A stretch of DNA of 64,000 nucleotides from Roseburia_D sp964388945. GTDB taxonomy: Bacteria; Bacillota; Clostridia; Lachnospirales; Lachnospiraceae. Position 1 is the stretch's first letter. Every line of letters starts with the position of its first letter. The notes under the pieces were generated by a model. It had not been told where the DNA came from. It was given only the letters and a program-made list of their open reading frames with translations, and made no database searches. Shown here piece by piece: positions 35,080 through 43,844 of this stretch. The position numbers were made by a program, and so were the translations under genes. Where the stretch lies: positions 9,635 through 73,634 of the forward strand of contig CAYMCM010000003.1 of assembly GCA_964388945.1 (NCBI GenBank), written 5' to 3'.

Positions 35080-36672
35080 CTATGCTGCGACGTTGGCAAA
35101 ACGTTTCTTTTTGTTGTGGTATTTATAGAGGTTATAACCGCAGGAAATCAGGGTCAACTCCAAAATAACACTTTCTATCCCTCTCCGGAAGAGTCTTTTA
35201 TAGGCTCTGTCCCATTTGATAATACCAAAGGTTCCCTCTGACTGGATGCTCCGGTTCATACATAAGAGATATCCGTGAATACATTCCAGATTTGAAATAA
35301 CTTCTTCATGGAATCCAGTAAGCTCACGGTTTACTCTCACAGTACGGTTTCCTTTTGCTGATTTACAGCATTCGGATTTATGCGGGCAGCCTTCACAGGT
35401 TTCGCATTCGTATATTTCTTCAGTTCTTCCGTACTTGTTCCCCTTTATATGTTTATTGTACTTAAAGACAAATTTTCTGCCGTCCGGGCAAAGCAGATTT
35501 CCTTTTGTATCGCGTTTGAAATTTATTGCACGATAAGGATTTGAGTGATATTTTTCGTTTTTAGTTTCTTTCTCAAACATGGTAAATTTCATGTATTTTT
35601 CCATATCATGTTCTTCGCAGTATATGTAATTATTGTAGGATCCATATCCTGCATCAGCTACCGGATATTTCGGATAGTGTCCGTAAATTTTCTTAAACTT
35701 TTCCATGAGCGGAACAAAGCAGTCCTGGTCAGATGCGTATGGTTTCGCATCAATTACCGCGATGTATTCGTCGCAGATGGCAGCCTGTACATTGTAAGCC
35801 GGAAGAAGCTGTTCGTTTCCCATGTAATCCCTTTTGATACGCATAAATGTAGCATCATGGTCGGTTTTGGCATAACTGTTTCTGTTTTCACCACAGATTT
35901 CTATGTGCTTTGCATAGTTTTTCAGCCGTTCCAGATATCCTTCCATCTCCTGGTACTGCCTCTGATAAAGTGTTTTGCGATGTCCGCGTCCGGTAACAAA
36001 CTTAGTGATATCAAGGTTGGTTGCAGTGCGATACTGCAAAAGAAGTTCCTCCACATAATCAACCGCATAAACTTCTCTTTTTTCAAACTTAATTCCCTGA
36101 TAGCCCAGCACTTCTTCATTTATCTTATCAATAAGCATAGACAGCTTTTCGAATACCTTATCCCTGTTTCTGATACAGGATTTTTTCCATACCCAGGTGT
36201 AGCGGTTGGCATTAGCTTCTATTTTCGTGCCGTCAATGTAAGTATGCTCCAAATCAACCTGTTCTTTTTCGAAAATATAATGATTGATTTCTTTAAAAAT
36301 TTCTTCAACTGATGCAGTAAGTTCATTACGGATAAAGTTTCCAAAGGTTGCAAAAGACGGAGCTTTCATTCCGTCAAGAAGGTACAGAAAACGGATATCA
36401 TTTCTGCAGAGCTTTTCAATATCTCTCAGGGAACTAATCCCCTACTCCATAAATGCAAAAAGTATTACTTTAAGCAGTTTCTGTGCATCACATTTAGGGC
36501 GACCTGTTTTGTAGTCCTTATCATCTACAAAGTATTGTGTTAGGTCAATGTGTTCCATAACGTCACAAAAAGTATATACCGGATCAGCAATGTCAATTAA
36601 TTTTTCGATTTCCAATGGCAATTTCAGCTGACGAATGATATAATTACCACTGGTAGAATTATTTAGTAGCAT
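35080..36672 (-). pseudogene. IS1182-family transposase split by an in-frame amber codon
   Basis: The full frame would encode about 530 residues of an IS1182/DDE transposase. The N-terminal 76 residues (from 36672) hold the DUF772-like start. A TAG at 36442-36444 interrupts after Ala-Phe-Met-Glu, then Gly-Ile-Ser-Ser-Leu-Arg-Asp continues in the same frame to 35080. DDE candidates are Asp in Ile-Asp-Gly-Thr-Lys-Ile, Asp in Val-Ala-Asp-Ala-Gly-Tyr and Glu in Gln-Ser-Glu-Gly-Thr. A Cys cluster (Cys-Glu-Thr-Cys-Glu-Gly-Cys) is present. No frameshift or other stop was found, so the copy is probably recent, and inactive unless the amber codon is read through. TATAAT lies before the start. Confidence 0.85.
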
Positions 36673-36687
36673 AATTAATTATACCAA

Positions 36688-36721
36688 AAAATCGCTGAAG
36701 TCTCACGACCTCAGCGATTTT
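36688..36721. terminator. Hairpin inside the right IS end
   Basis: An 11-base perfect stem: AAAATCGCTGA (36688-36698) with TCAGCGATTTT (36711-36721). It lies upstream of the transposase start and can block read-in from the neighbouring minus-strand genes. Confidence 0.65.
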
Positions 36722-36739
36722 CTTTTCTTTTTTCTTTTA

Positions 36740-36759
36740 GGGGAGTTTTTTACAGCCCC
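36740..36759 (-). repeat. Right terminal inverted repeat of the IS
   Basis: On the minus strand this begins GGGGCTGTAAAAAA, matching the left end. Confidence 0.7.
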
Positions 36760-36764
36760 TTTTT

Positions 36765-37937
36765 TTACTGACTCACATTAATATTAAATTTTTCATTCAA
36801 CAACGATTTTGCCTGATATACCAATACAATATCATAGTCATCATTCAAAAGCGTTTTTGTCAAATAATCATTTCCGTTAAAATATCTTGGATCTGCTATT
36901 GTTAATTCTCCCATTGTCAATGACATATACGCAAAGCTCCTATAACCCATAGAATCTGTAATCACCAACACTTTTGCACCATCCGGATTCAAATTGTTCC
37001 TAATCTGATAAGCCGGAGATCCATATCTTAAATAATCCGTGATCCAATACGTTTCAAGATCTGGATCATCATCCTCGTAATGATTCATCAACACTGAACT
37101 GAAATCCCCCTCATGAACTGAACCATCCCCCCAATCGGTCACTGTAAAATTTGTTTCAAATGCAGGGTAATAGATATCAAACATATCTGGTGACTCATAG
37201 AGCCTTCCAACACTCCGTGAAAGATTTCCAAAAAACGGATAACTCTTCTTTTCATAATTGCCCATGTCCGTAAGCAAATCCTGATTTTCAAATACAATAC
37301 CGTAGTTCTCTGTCAGATAATCTTCCATACTGGCTGCCAGCCAGAGTTCCGAATCTGTCTGCATATGAAAATCTGTCCTAAAAAACAGTTCATCCAACGA
37401 TCCCGTATAATCCGAAGCCACACGATCACGCATGTCCAATATCGGTATACTTTTATCTTCCATGCGCTTCATCGCGCCTGCTACAATCTCATTTTCATAA
37501 CTAAATGTCGCCATATCCGGATCAATGTTATAAAACTCCTTGTTCGGTGCCTGCACATACAGTAACGGTATGCCGCGCTTATCCAGTACATCCTTAAGCG
37601 TTGCCATCTCAGCAGCAAAGCCTTTTCCATCATAAGTATAATATTCAGTTGAATGAAAGATTCCTTTTTTATCCACCATGAAACTAAAGTTATCAAAAAT
37701 ACTTTTATTCAATCCATGTTGTACTACACCATACAGATCAATAAATTCTTTTCGCCCAATAAACCCGGTCTGATACTGCGATTCCACCTCCGAAAGCTGA
37801 GTTGCAAGATTTTCGTTACTCCAACTGATGTCAACGGATGCCATATCTTCTTTAAAATTGTTAAAGTTGATAATAGCAAACACAAACACAAGTGCCAGCG
37901 CAATTACTGTAATAACCTTATTAACTTTTTCCCGCAT
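36765..37937 (-). CDS. DHHW/AlgJ-like extracellular partner of O-acetyltransferase
   Basis: A 390-residue protein with one N-terminal membrane helix (about 8-25) and an outer SGNH-like domain of the DHHW/AlgX-AlgJ type. The line Phe-Arg-Thr-Asp-Phe-His-Met (about residues 185-191) gives the Asp-x-His pair. Val-Ile-Thr-Asp-Ser-Met-Gly-Tyr (about 328-335) gives the likely Ser nucleophile. Such proteins take acetyl groups passed across the membrane by an MBOAT protein and place them on a polysaccharide. The MBOAT gene is directly upstream, 21 bases away. AAGGAAGG precedes the ATG. The IS element ends six bases after its stop, so its original terminator region may have been disturbed. Confidence 0.85.
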   Translation of the reverse strand: MREKVNKVITVIALALVFVFAIINFNNFKEDMASVDISWSNENLATQLSEVESQYQTGFIGRKEFIDLYGVVQHGLNKSIFDNFSFMVDKKGIFHSTEYYTYDGKGFAAEMATLKDVLDKRGIPLLYVQAPNKEFYNIDPDMATFSYENEIVAGAMKRMEDKSIPILDMRDRVASDYTGSLDELFFRTDFHMQTDSELWLAASMEDYLTENYGIVFENQDLLTDMGNYEKKSYPFFGNLSRSVGRLYESPDMFDIYYPAFETNFTVTDWGDGSVHEGDFSSVLMNHYEDDDPDLETYWITDYLRYGSPAYQIRNNLNPDGAKVLVITDSMGYRSFAYMSLTMGELTIADPRYFNGNDYLTKTLLNDDYDIVLVYQAKSLLNEKFNINVSQ

Positions 37938-37958
37938 TGTTTCACCTTCCTTATCCGA

Positions 37959-39377
37959 CTAGAAATTAAAATAAATAAAAGGATTATAAGATCCATTCAG
38001 GCAATAGCTGATGCTGACTGCAAACAACAACAGCAAAAAAACACCTCTGCAAATCTCAAACACCTTATCATATCTGCTTTTCTCTGCTTTTGTTTCCAGC
38101 CAACCAGCAACCGGAAAACAAAGGATACCTGCAAGGATCAATGTCACAAATACGTCCTTAAATGTAATCCACAGCTTCGGATCACTGAGTGGATTCCCAT
38201 GTAATCCAAACATACACAGTACATAATGGATCGCACCTTTGAGTCCGTTTGCACGGAATAACACCCATCCAAAATTCACCGCAAGAAAAGTAAGTATCCG
38301 ATAGATCACCTTTCCCCAGACTGACTTAATCCGATCCGGAAAACCAAACTGCTTTTCAAATATGAGCAAAACAAAATAAAACATGCCCCATGCTATAAAA
38401 TTCCAACTAGCTCCATGCCACACGCCAGTCAAAAGCCAAACTGCGAAAATGTTCCGATAGGTCTTCACCTTTGAAACTCTTGATCCGCCAAGCGGTATGT
38501 AAACATAGTCCCGAAACCAGGTAGACAATGAAATATGCCATCTGCGCCAAAAATCTGTAATGGATTTTGCTGTATATGGATAATTGAAATTTTCCATGAA
38601 ATGAAATCCAAACATTCTTCCCAGCCCGATTGCCATATCTGAATAACCAGAAAAATCAAAAAATATCTGTAACGTATAACAAATGGAACCAAGCCATGCG
38701 TAGCCAACGCTCAAATCCGTAAAAGGTGTGATGCGGTAAGCACGATCCGCCACCATTGCAACTGAATTGGCAATGGTGACCTTCTTTCCAAGACCAATAA
38801 TAAATCTTGACATTCCTGCTGAAAAATCAGCAAAAGTTTCTTGCCTGTCGTTGATTTCCTTCGCAACCGTCTCGTAACGGACAATCGGACCTGCAACCAG
38901 CTGAGGAAAAAATGCAATATAAAGAGCCACATTCAATGGGTTTTTCTGTACTTCGCCGTTCTTGCGATATACATCAAACACATAGGACATTGCCTGAAAA
39001 GTAAAAAATGATATTCCAATCGGCAGTGCAATGTTTGGAATCGTAAATTCCGTTGAAAGTAAACGATTCACATTCGTCACCGCAAAGTTCAGATACTTGA
39101 ACACGAAAAATATTGCTAAGTTCGACAACACCATCAATGTCAGTATCAATTTTGCAAGCGCTTTATTATCCCGATAACGATCCACCAAAAGTGCATATAC
39201 ATAATTCAGGAAAATAGAGCCAAGCAGGACAACAATAAATTTGGGTTCTCCCCATGCATAAAATGCAAGAGACATAATCAACAAAAAGATATTTCTGTAT
39301 TTTTGATCCAGCAGATAATATCCAATCAGAGCTATTGGCAAAAACACAAAAATGAAAATCGAAGATGAAAAAACCAT
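37959..39377 (-). CDS. MBOAT-family membrane O-acetyltransferase (AlgI/DltB-like)
   Basis: A 472-residue protein with about eleven membrane helices. It carries the MBOAT blocks Phe-Phe-Pro-Gln-Leu-Val-Ala-Gly-Pro-Ile-Val-Arg, Asp-Phe-Trp-Arg-Arg-Trp-His-Ile-Ser-Leu and Gly-Val-Trp-His-Gly-Ala-Ser-Trp-Asn-Phe. The last holds the catalytic His. AlgI-type members move acetyl groups outward for alginate or wall polysaccharide acetylation; DltB members act on D-alanine. A DHHW partner downstream, and no dlt genes, favour acetylation. A clear promoter lies at 39430-39457, so the pair can be expressed apart from the upstream peptidase gene. Confidence 0.92.
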   Translation of the reverse strand: MVFSSSIFIFVFLPIALIGYYLLDQKYRNIFLLIMSLAFYAWGEPKFIVVLLGSIFLNYVYALLVDRYRDNKALAKLILTLMVLSNLAIFFVFKYLNFAVTNVNRLLSTEFTIPNIALPIGISFFTFQAMSYVFDVYRKNGEVQKNPLNVALYIAFFPQLVAGPIVRYETVAKEINDRQETFADFSAGMSRFIIGLGKKVTIANSVAMVADRAYRITPFTDLSVGYAWLGSICYTLQIFFDFSGYSDMAIGLGRMFGFHFMENFNYPYTAKSITDFWRRWHISLSTWFRDYVYIPLGGSRVSKVKTYRNIFAVWLLTGVWHGASWNFIAWGMFYFVLLIFEKQFGFPDRIKSVWGKVIYRILTFLAVNFGWVLFRANGLKGAIHYVLCMFGLHGNPLSDPKLWITFKDVFVTLILAGILCFPVAGWLETKAEKSRYDKVFEICRGVFLLLLFAVSISYCLNGSYNPFIYFNF

Positions 39378-39429
39378 ACCTAATTCTTTATCCTTTCTCT
39401 ATTTTTCATTTTTTAATAAAACATTTCTT

Positions 39430-39457
39430 ATTATATCATAATCTTTCTCAAAAGCAA
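39430..39457 (-). promoter_or_regulatory. Promoter of the MBOAT/DHHW pair
   Basis: TTGCTT (39452-39457) and TATAAT (39430-39435) on the minus strand are 16 bases apart, with an extended TG before the -10 box. Confidence 0.65.
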
Positions 39458-39467
39458 CTTTCTGACT

Positions 39468-41531
39468 TTACAAACGAAACATGCCAAGGCAGTGCCCATC
39501 TGTCAAATCCATATTATAATACCATGTACCGTCCGTAATCAGTCCTCTTGCCAGTTTTCCATCTCCCTGAAAATAGACCAGTCTCCCCCACATATCGTAG
39601 GAAAATCGATTCGTAATCAATGTTCCATCCCAATTCGCAAAGCCTAGATCCTGTCCGTTCGCAAACCAGAACCAGCCACTTTGCTGCATCTGTCCGCCCG
39701 CATTCAGATAATATGCATTGCCTCCCGCAAATGTAATCTGATCCTGGTAAGCATATCCGTTACAATCAAAGTATGCGACAAATCCAGCATTCTCACAATA
39801 AATAAACTGATTAAACACCTGACGTGCATAATCATCAAAATAGATCATATGACCGTCCATAGAGTACGTCAAAATATTCTTATACGGTTTTCCATCGTAC
39901 CCCAAATAGAATGTATTCACTCCATCATACAGATAACAATTCTTTGCAACCTGCCCATCACGAAGTATATAACGAATATCTCCATCATCAGCAAGAATAA
40001 TATTTCCACCATCTCTTCTAGTATCATACCGCATGACTGCAACACCATATGCATAGCCAAGCACATCTCCACCATTACCTATATCTGTATTGCCGGAAAC
40101 CGCTGACGTAAATGCCTTAATTCGAATATTACTTCCTTCACGAACGCCATAATCCAACCAGCTACTGCCCTGTTTATAAAAACTCTGTCCTGCCGCAGCT
40201 CCTGCCGTAGCGACAACCGCTGCATTGGAACTACTGTTTTCTGCCGCCACTCCTGCTTTTCCGCCAGTTCTTGAAACGAACTGAACCACCACCGCCATGG
40301 AATTTCCCTTATGCACAGTCACTGGTGTATCCAAAACTACCGTATAATAACCGGCAAACTGAGTTTCTCCTTGCGTTTCTGAAACTAAAATTCCGCTTTC
40401 AGGATTACTGGCATCTGTAAGATTTTGATAAATTTTCACATCATAATCCAACTGCGATGTAGTGCCTGTATCAAAAGAAACTGCCTTCAGTTTCTGGGCA
40501 GCCGCATCTCCTGACACCGTATATATATTTGCTGCCGTAAAACTGTCTGTCTTGTATATCGTCTTAGAAAGCACTGAGCCGTCATACTGATAATTGTAAT
40601 CGTAATTATCTGCGCCTTCCACTTCCATCACATAAGTATTTACAGCGATCGAAGGATCTTCATAAGACATCCAAAAATATCCGTTTCTCTCATAGCCAGA
40701 ACCTCCCCAACTGTTCCTTACAAGCCACGCACCATTGGAGGACGGCCTGTTGTTAAAGTGCTCAGCCGGGAAACTATCATCCCATCCAACCAACACGACT
40801 GCATGGTTTTCTGTAATATCACCAGATGCACAGTAGGAATTGTAGGTACTGTTATAGTTCCCTCCGGTTGTATCATCATAATAACTAATCCCAACTGCAC
40901 CCTTTGATAGAATAGCCTCCTTTATCTCTGCCTGATTACTCTGATAATTGATCTTATAGACATTTTTCAGATGGTATCTATCCTTGCTGTATGCGTAATC
41001 ATCGGAAAGTCCAGAATTCTGCACTCCGGATGCATTCCCGTATGGGACAGCATCTTCTGCCACTATGCCTCTCCACGCTGCCAGCGTCTGATATGCCATT
41101 GCATAGTTACCACCCATAGACAGCCAGTTTGAATATTTCGGTTGTACGCTGTCCTGACTTAAATTATTCAAAGGATCTGTGACCAGATGCGTAGTATAAT
41201 ATGCAAGCTGGAGTTCAGAAAGATTCACATCTCCATTTCCATCATTTTTTAATTTGATCTCCGACAGACCAAGCGAAGAAAATGCCCAACAAGTCTCATA
41301 GTTTCCCTGCGCACGTACCGCTGGAAGTGAATTCAAATCCGGTACATATTGTGATGGTACATTCCCATTTCCTGCAAGTGCCTCTGTTCCGTCCAGGACA
41401 ATACCCGGAACTTCTTCTTCCTCTGGAACATAACCTGTTCCACTTGGTACATTTTCGGCTCTGACTATAGCTGGTGCTGCAAAACCCAGAACCCCTAACA
41501 AACATACTGCTGCGATTATCTTTTTTTTCAT
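39468..41531 (-). CDS. Secreted C1A (papain-like) cysteine peptidase with lectin-like domain and repeat module
   Basis: A 687-residue secreted enzyme with a signal peptide (1-25) and a papain-like domain (about 60-300). The active residues are Cys81 in Glu-Thr-Cys-Trp-Ala-Phe, His243 in Glu-Asn-His-Ala-Val and Asn273 in Arg-Asn-Ser-Trp-Gly. A beta-rich region (about 310-470) resembles the lectin-like domain often joined to such peptidases. The repeat module (about 484-687) closes the protein. No pro-peptide of usual papain length is seen between the signal and catalytic parts. GAGG precedes the ATG. Likely substrates are surface or host proteins; being held on the cell by the module is inference. 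Confidence 0.88.
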   Translation of the reverse strand: MKKKIIAAVCLLGVLGFAAPAIVRAENVPSGTGYVPEEEEVPGIVLDGTEALAGNGNVPSQYVPDLNSLPAVRAQGNYETCWAFSSLGLSEIKLKNDGNGDVNLSELQLAYYTTHLVTDPLNNLSQDSVQPKYSNWLSMGGNYAMAYQTLAAWRGIVAEDAVPYGNASGVQNSGLSDDYAYSKDRYHLKNVYKINYQSNQAEIKEAILSKGAVGISYYDDTTGGNYNSTYNSYCASGDITENHAVVLVGWDDSFPAEHFNNRPSSNGAWLVRNSWGGSGYERNGYFWMSYEDPSIAVNTYVMEVEGADNYDYNYQYDGSVLSKTIYKTDSFTAANIYTVSGDAAAQKLKAVSFDTGTTSQLDYDVKIYQNLTDASNPESGILVSETQGETQFAGYYTVVLDTPVTVHKGNSMAVVVQFVSRTGGKAGVAAENSSSNAAVVATAGAAAGQSFYKQGSSWLDYGVREGSNIRIKAFTSAVSGNTDIGNGGDVLGYAYGVAVMRYDTRRDGGNIILADDGDIRYILRDGQVAKNCYLYDGVNTFYLGYDGKPYKNILTYSMDGHMIYFDDYARQVFNQFIYCENAGFVAYFDCNGYAYQDQITFAGGNAYYLNAGGQMQQSGWFWFANGQDLGFANWDGTLITNRFSYDMWGRLVYFQGDGKLARGLITDGTWYYNMDLTDGHCLGMFRL
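39471..40082 (-). repeat. Shared surface module, copy C (C-terminal)
   Basis: About 204 residues from Asp-Val-Leu-Gly-Tyr-Ala-Tyr-Gly-Val to the end of the peptidase. Very close to copies B and D through the Trp-Phe-Trp, Asn-Trp-Asp-Gly-Thr and Asp-Gly-His blocks. Confidence 0.85.
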
Positions 41532-41563
41532 CTTTTTTCCTCTTTACTTTTTCAAATCAAAAC

Positions 41564-41611
41564 AGCTCCTTTCCGACCCGGCGAAATTTCAAGCATAGCC
41601 AAAAAGGAGCT
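41564..41611 (-). terminator. Possible terminator or attenuator before the peptidase gene
   Basis: AGCTCCTTT (41564-41572) pairs with AAAGGAGCT (41603-41611) across a 30-base loop, with TGTTTTG after it on the minus strand. It lies between the stop of the upstream gene and the peptidase start; no clear promoter follows. Confidence 0.45.
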
Positions 41612-41635
41612 GCTGTTCTCTTTTCTTTTTAAACA

Positions 41636-43690
41636 TTACTGCCAATTTGTAACTGTATAATAGCCCGGAACGAGATCTGTCCAGTTCTGCACTCCGATAA
41701 CCGGAAGATAACGATCTGTATAACTATTGCCATTTGGCGTATCCATATATTTGAATACATCATAAGCTTCTCTCGGATTTCCATTGGAATCCTTCAGCCC
41801 AAGATCAAAAATACCATCATTGGGATCAGTCTGGTAAGACCGGAAAATCACTGCATCAACCATATTATTAAACTCAGCCGCATAAAACGTATATGCAAGT
41901 GCTGCCGCCTGATACTGAGTTCCCTCTTTACAGTCAAATCCCTGCTCAGATAAAATAACTCGCGTATTCATACCATAATGGCTCATTACAAAATCCGTCA
42001 ACACATTTAAATTCACCGCGCTAATAAACTGCGCATTTTCATTATCAGGTGTATAACGTTTATATTTTTTCAGCCACATCTGCGAACTTGTCATGATAGG
42101 CGTGTACAGGTGATATGCCACATTCCATTTTGCATTCGGATTAATTGCCTGCATCATCTGCCCGAAAGAAATCAGATAGGTTTTTCCTGCAATTCCTCGT
42201 CCCTCATCATTATGTGTCCAGCTATGATCCAATGAAATATAGGCTCTCGCGTTCGGATTATAGGTCTGCAGCGCTGTGGAAAGTATGTTCATCGTACCAG
42301 CATAATTATATGTGTTCGTTGTAAGATCCAATGTTCCGGTATAATTATAGGTATTCGGCATATTTACTTCATTGCCGAGTATCCAATTATCCACATGGCA
42401 GTCACTCTTACTGTAATGCTGCGCCATATAATGGAACAATGCCCATACACGCGGACTATACGGATCCAACTCATAGAAATCATGTATGCCACCATCTCTT
42501 GCTCCCGGATAGATCATATCCTGATGTGCCTCATCCCATGGCATCAAAAGCACAAATGTTACGGTAATCCCCATCTCATTTGCCTTTTTTACATAATCAT
42601 CCACTGCTGTATGATTTTTAAAATAATATCTCGTTCCGCCATAGTCATAATAACACTCTGTCGGTTCATCCGAGATCCACTGACTCAGATAAAGATTTAA
42701 CAGTGAATGACTGATTCCAAGATCTGTGTCGGAAAGTACACCTTCTGTTCCCTGCATACCTTTTTTCGACTTTGCAACTCCGTTGCTGCGATTTGCAGCC
42801 GTAACCTCAAACTGCCCCAACAGATGACCATCAGTGATATCCATATTATAATACCATGCTCCATCTGTAATGAGCCCTCTTGCCAGTTTTCCATTACTCT
42901 GAAAATACACAGTACGTCCCCACATATCACAAGAAAACCGGTCTGTGATCAGAGTACCGTCCCAGTTTGCAAATCCAAGATCCTGTCCGTTTGCATACCA
43001 GAACCACCCATGCTGCTCTAATTGTCCATATGCATTCAAGTAATACTCATGCCCATTCCAACTCAGCGTCTGATCCAGATATGCATAACCACTCTCATCA
43101 AAGTAACTCACAATTCCAGAATCTTCACAATAGATAAAGTTATTACGCACCTGACGTGCAAAAGCATCAAAATAGATCATATGCCCATCAGGTGAATAAG
43201 ACGTCGTATTCTTATATGGTGCTCCGTTATATCCGAGATAATATGTATAATCATCGTCATACAGATAACAATTCACTGCCATCTGCCCATTAGCAAGAAT
43301 AAAACGAATATCTCCATCCTCTGCGATGATCAGATGACCTCCGGATGTATAAGAATTATAGCGTTTGATCGGCACTCCATATGCATATCCTATAATCTCT
43401 CCGCCATCACCACTATCCGTTGCAACAACCACATTTGATATATCGTCCTCTTCCTGTTCGATTTCTGACTGTATCGGCATCAATTCCTGTCTACTCAGAT
43501 CCTGCTGTGCATCCGCATAATTTATCTCTGCATCCTGCAAAACCGTTTCCTGCGGTACTATTTCCTCCGCTTTTACGATAATCCCTTCTCCTCCCAGAGA
43601 AACAAGCATGGATAATGTCAGACATAATGCAGATACTTTCTTGATCCAGACATGCAGACCTTTTCTTTTGTTCACCCTCAAGCCTTTCAT
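41636..43690 (-). CDS. Secreted repeat module plus DUF5722 glycosidase-like domain
   Basis: A 684-residue secreted protein with a signal sequence at about 13-41 after a basic head, an acidic linker, the repeat module (98-295) and a DUF5722 domain (about 305-684). That domain reads like a TIM-barrel glycosidase of the GH-A type. Glu441 in Leu-Gly-Asn-Glu-Val-Asn-Met-Pro would be the acid/base and Glu582 in Leu-Ser-Glu-Gln-Gly-Phe-Asp the nucleophile. AGGAGG precedes the ATG and a near-ideal promoter lies upstream. The neighbouring gene encodes the same domain without the module. The predicted glycan target, perhaps the polymer made by this locus, is inference. Confidence 0.82.
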   Translation of the reverse strand: MKGLRVNKRKGLHVWIKKVSALCLTLSMLVSLGGEGIIVKAEEIVPQETVLQDAEINYADAQQDLSRQELMPIQSEIEQEEDDISNVVVATDSGDGGEIIGYAYGVPIKRYNSYTSGGHLIIAEDGDIRFILANGQMAVNCYLYDDDYTYYLGYNGAPYKNTTSYSPDGHMIYFDAFARQVRNNFIYCEDSGIVSYFDESGYAYLDQTLSWNGHEYYLNAYGQLEQHGWFWYANGQDLGFANWDGTLITDRFSCDMWGRTVYFQSNGKLARGLITDGAWYYNMDITDGHLLGQFEVTAANRSNGVAKSKKGMQGTEGVLSDTDLGISHSLLNLYLSQWISDEPTECYYDYGGTRYYFKNHTAVDDYVKKANEMGITVTFVLLMPWDEAHQDMIYPGARDGGIHDFYELDPYSPRVWALFHYMAQHYSKSDCHVDNWILGNEVNMPNTYNYTGTLDLTTNTYNYAGTMNILSTALQTYNPNARAYISLDHSWTHNDEGRGIAGKTYLISFGQMMQAINPNAKWNVAYHLYTPIMTSSQMWLKKYKRYTPDNENAQFISAVNLNVLTDFVMSHYGMNTRVILSEQGFDCKEGTQYQAAALAYTFYAAEFNNMVDAVIFRSYQTDPNDGIFDLGLKDSNGNPREAYDVFKYMDTPNGNSYTDRYLPVIGVQNWTDLVPGYYTVTNWQ
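42806..43399 (-). repeat. Shared surface module, copy D (N-terminal)
   Basis: About 198 residues from Glu-Ile-Ile-Gly-Tyr-Ala-Tyr-Gly-Val to Gly-His-Leu-Leu-Gly-Gln-Phe. At DNA level it is close to copy B on the other strand, including an exact 20-base TTTGCAAACTGGGACGGTAC. Confidence 0.85.
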
Positions 43691-43713
43691 CCAATTCCTC
43701 CTTTTGCGTTCTA

Positions 43714-43742
43714 TTATAGCCCATTGACTATTTCATTTCAAT
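43714..43742 (-). promoter_or_regulatory. Promoter of the 43690-41636 gene
   Basis: TTGAAA (43737-43742) and TATAAT (43714-43719) on the minus strand are 17 bases apart, 24 bases before the start codon. Confidence 0.75.
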
Positions 43743-43796
43743 ACGCTTCTCCCCAATTCTCGCCATATTTCCCGTGTGTTCCATACAAAAAACGAC

Positions 43797-43829
43797 AAAA
43801 AAATATCCCTCGCAATGGAGGGATATTTT
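43797..43829 (-). terminator. Strong terminator between the two DUF5722 genes
   Basis: A perfect 12-base stem, AAAATATCCCTC (43800-43811) with GAGGGATATTTT (43818-43829), six-base loop, then a T run on the minus strand. Confidence 0.85.
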
Positions 43830-43844
43830 CCTATAATCCTTATT

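Larger units (their letters stand above)
34924..36759 (-). mobile_element. IS1182-like insertion sequence
   Basis: An element of about 1.84 kb bounded by inverted ends GGGGCTGTAAAAAA (34924-34937 and the complement ending at 36759). AGTAAAAA-like sequence outside both ends is also inverted, so the ends may be longer or the target was a palindrome. It holds one transposase frame plus strong hairpins just inside each end. It sits in the gap between two convergent genes, six bases from the stop codon of the DHHW gene. Confidence 0.85.

Noticed and set aside
35545..36312. Plus-strand 255-residue frame inside the IS element
   Set aside because: It is the complement of the transposase and shows no family motifs.
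34924..36759. Programmed frameshift in the transposase, as in some IS families
   Set aside because: Both parts are in the same frame; the break is a simple TAG, so a frameshift signal is not needed.
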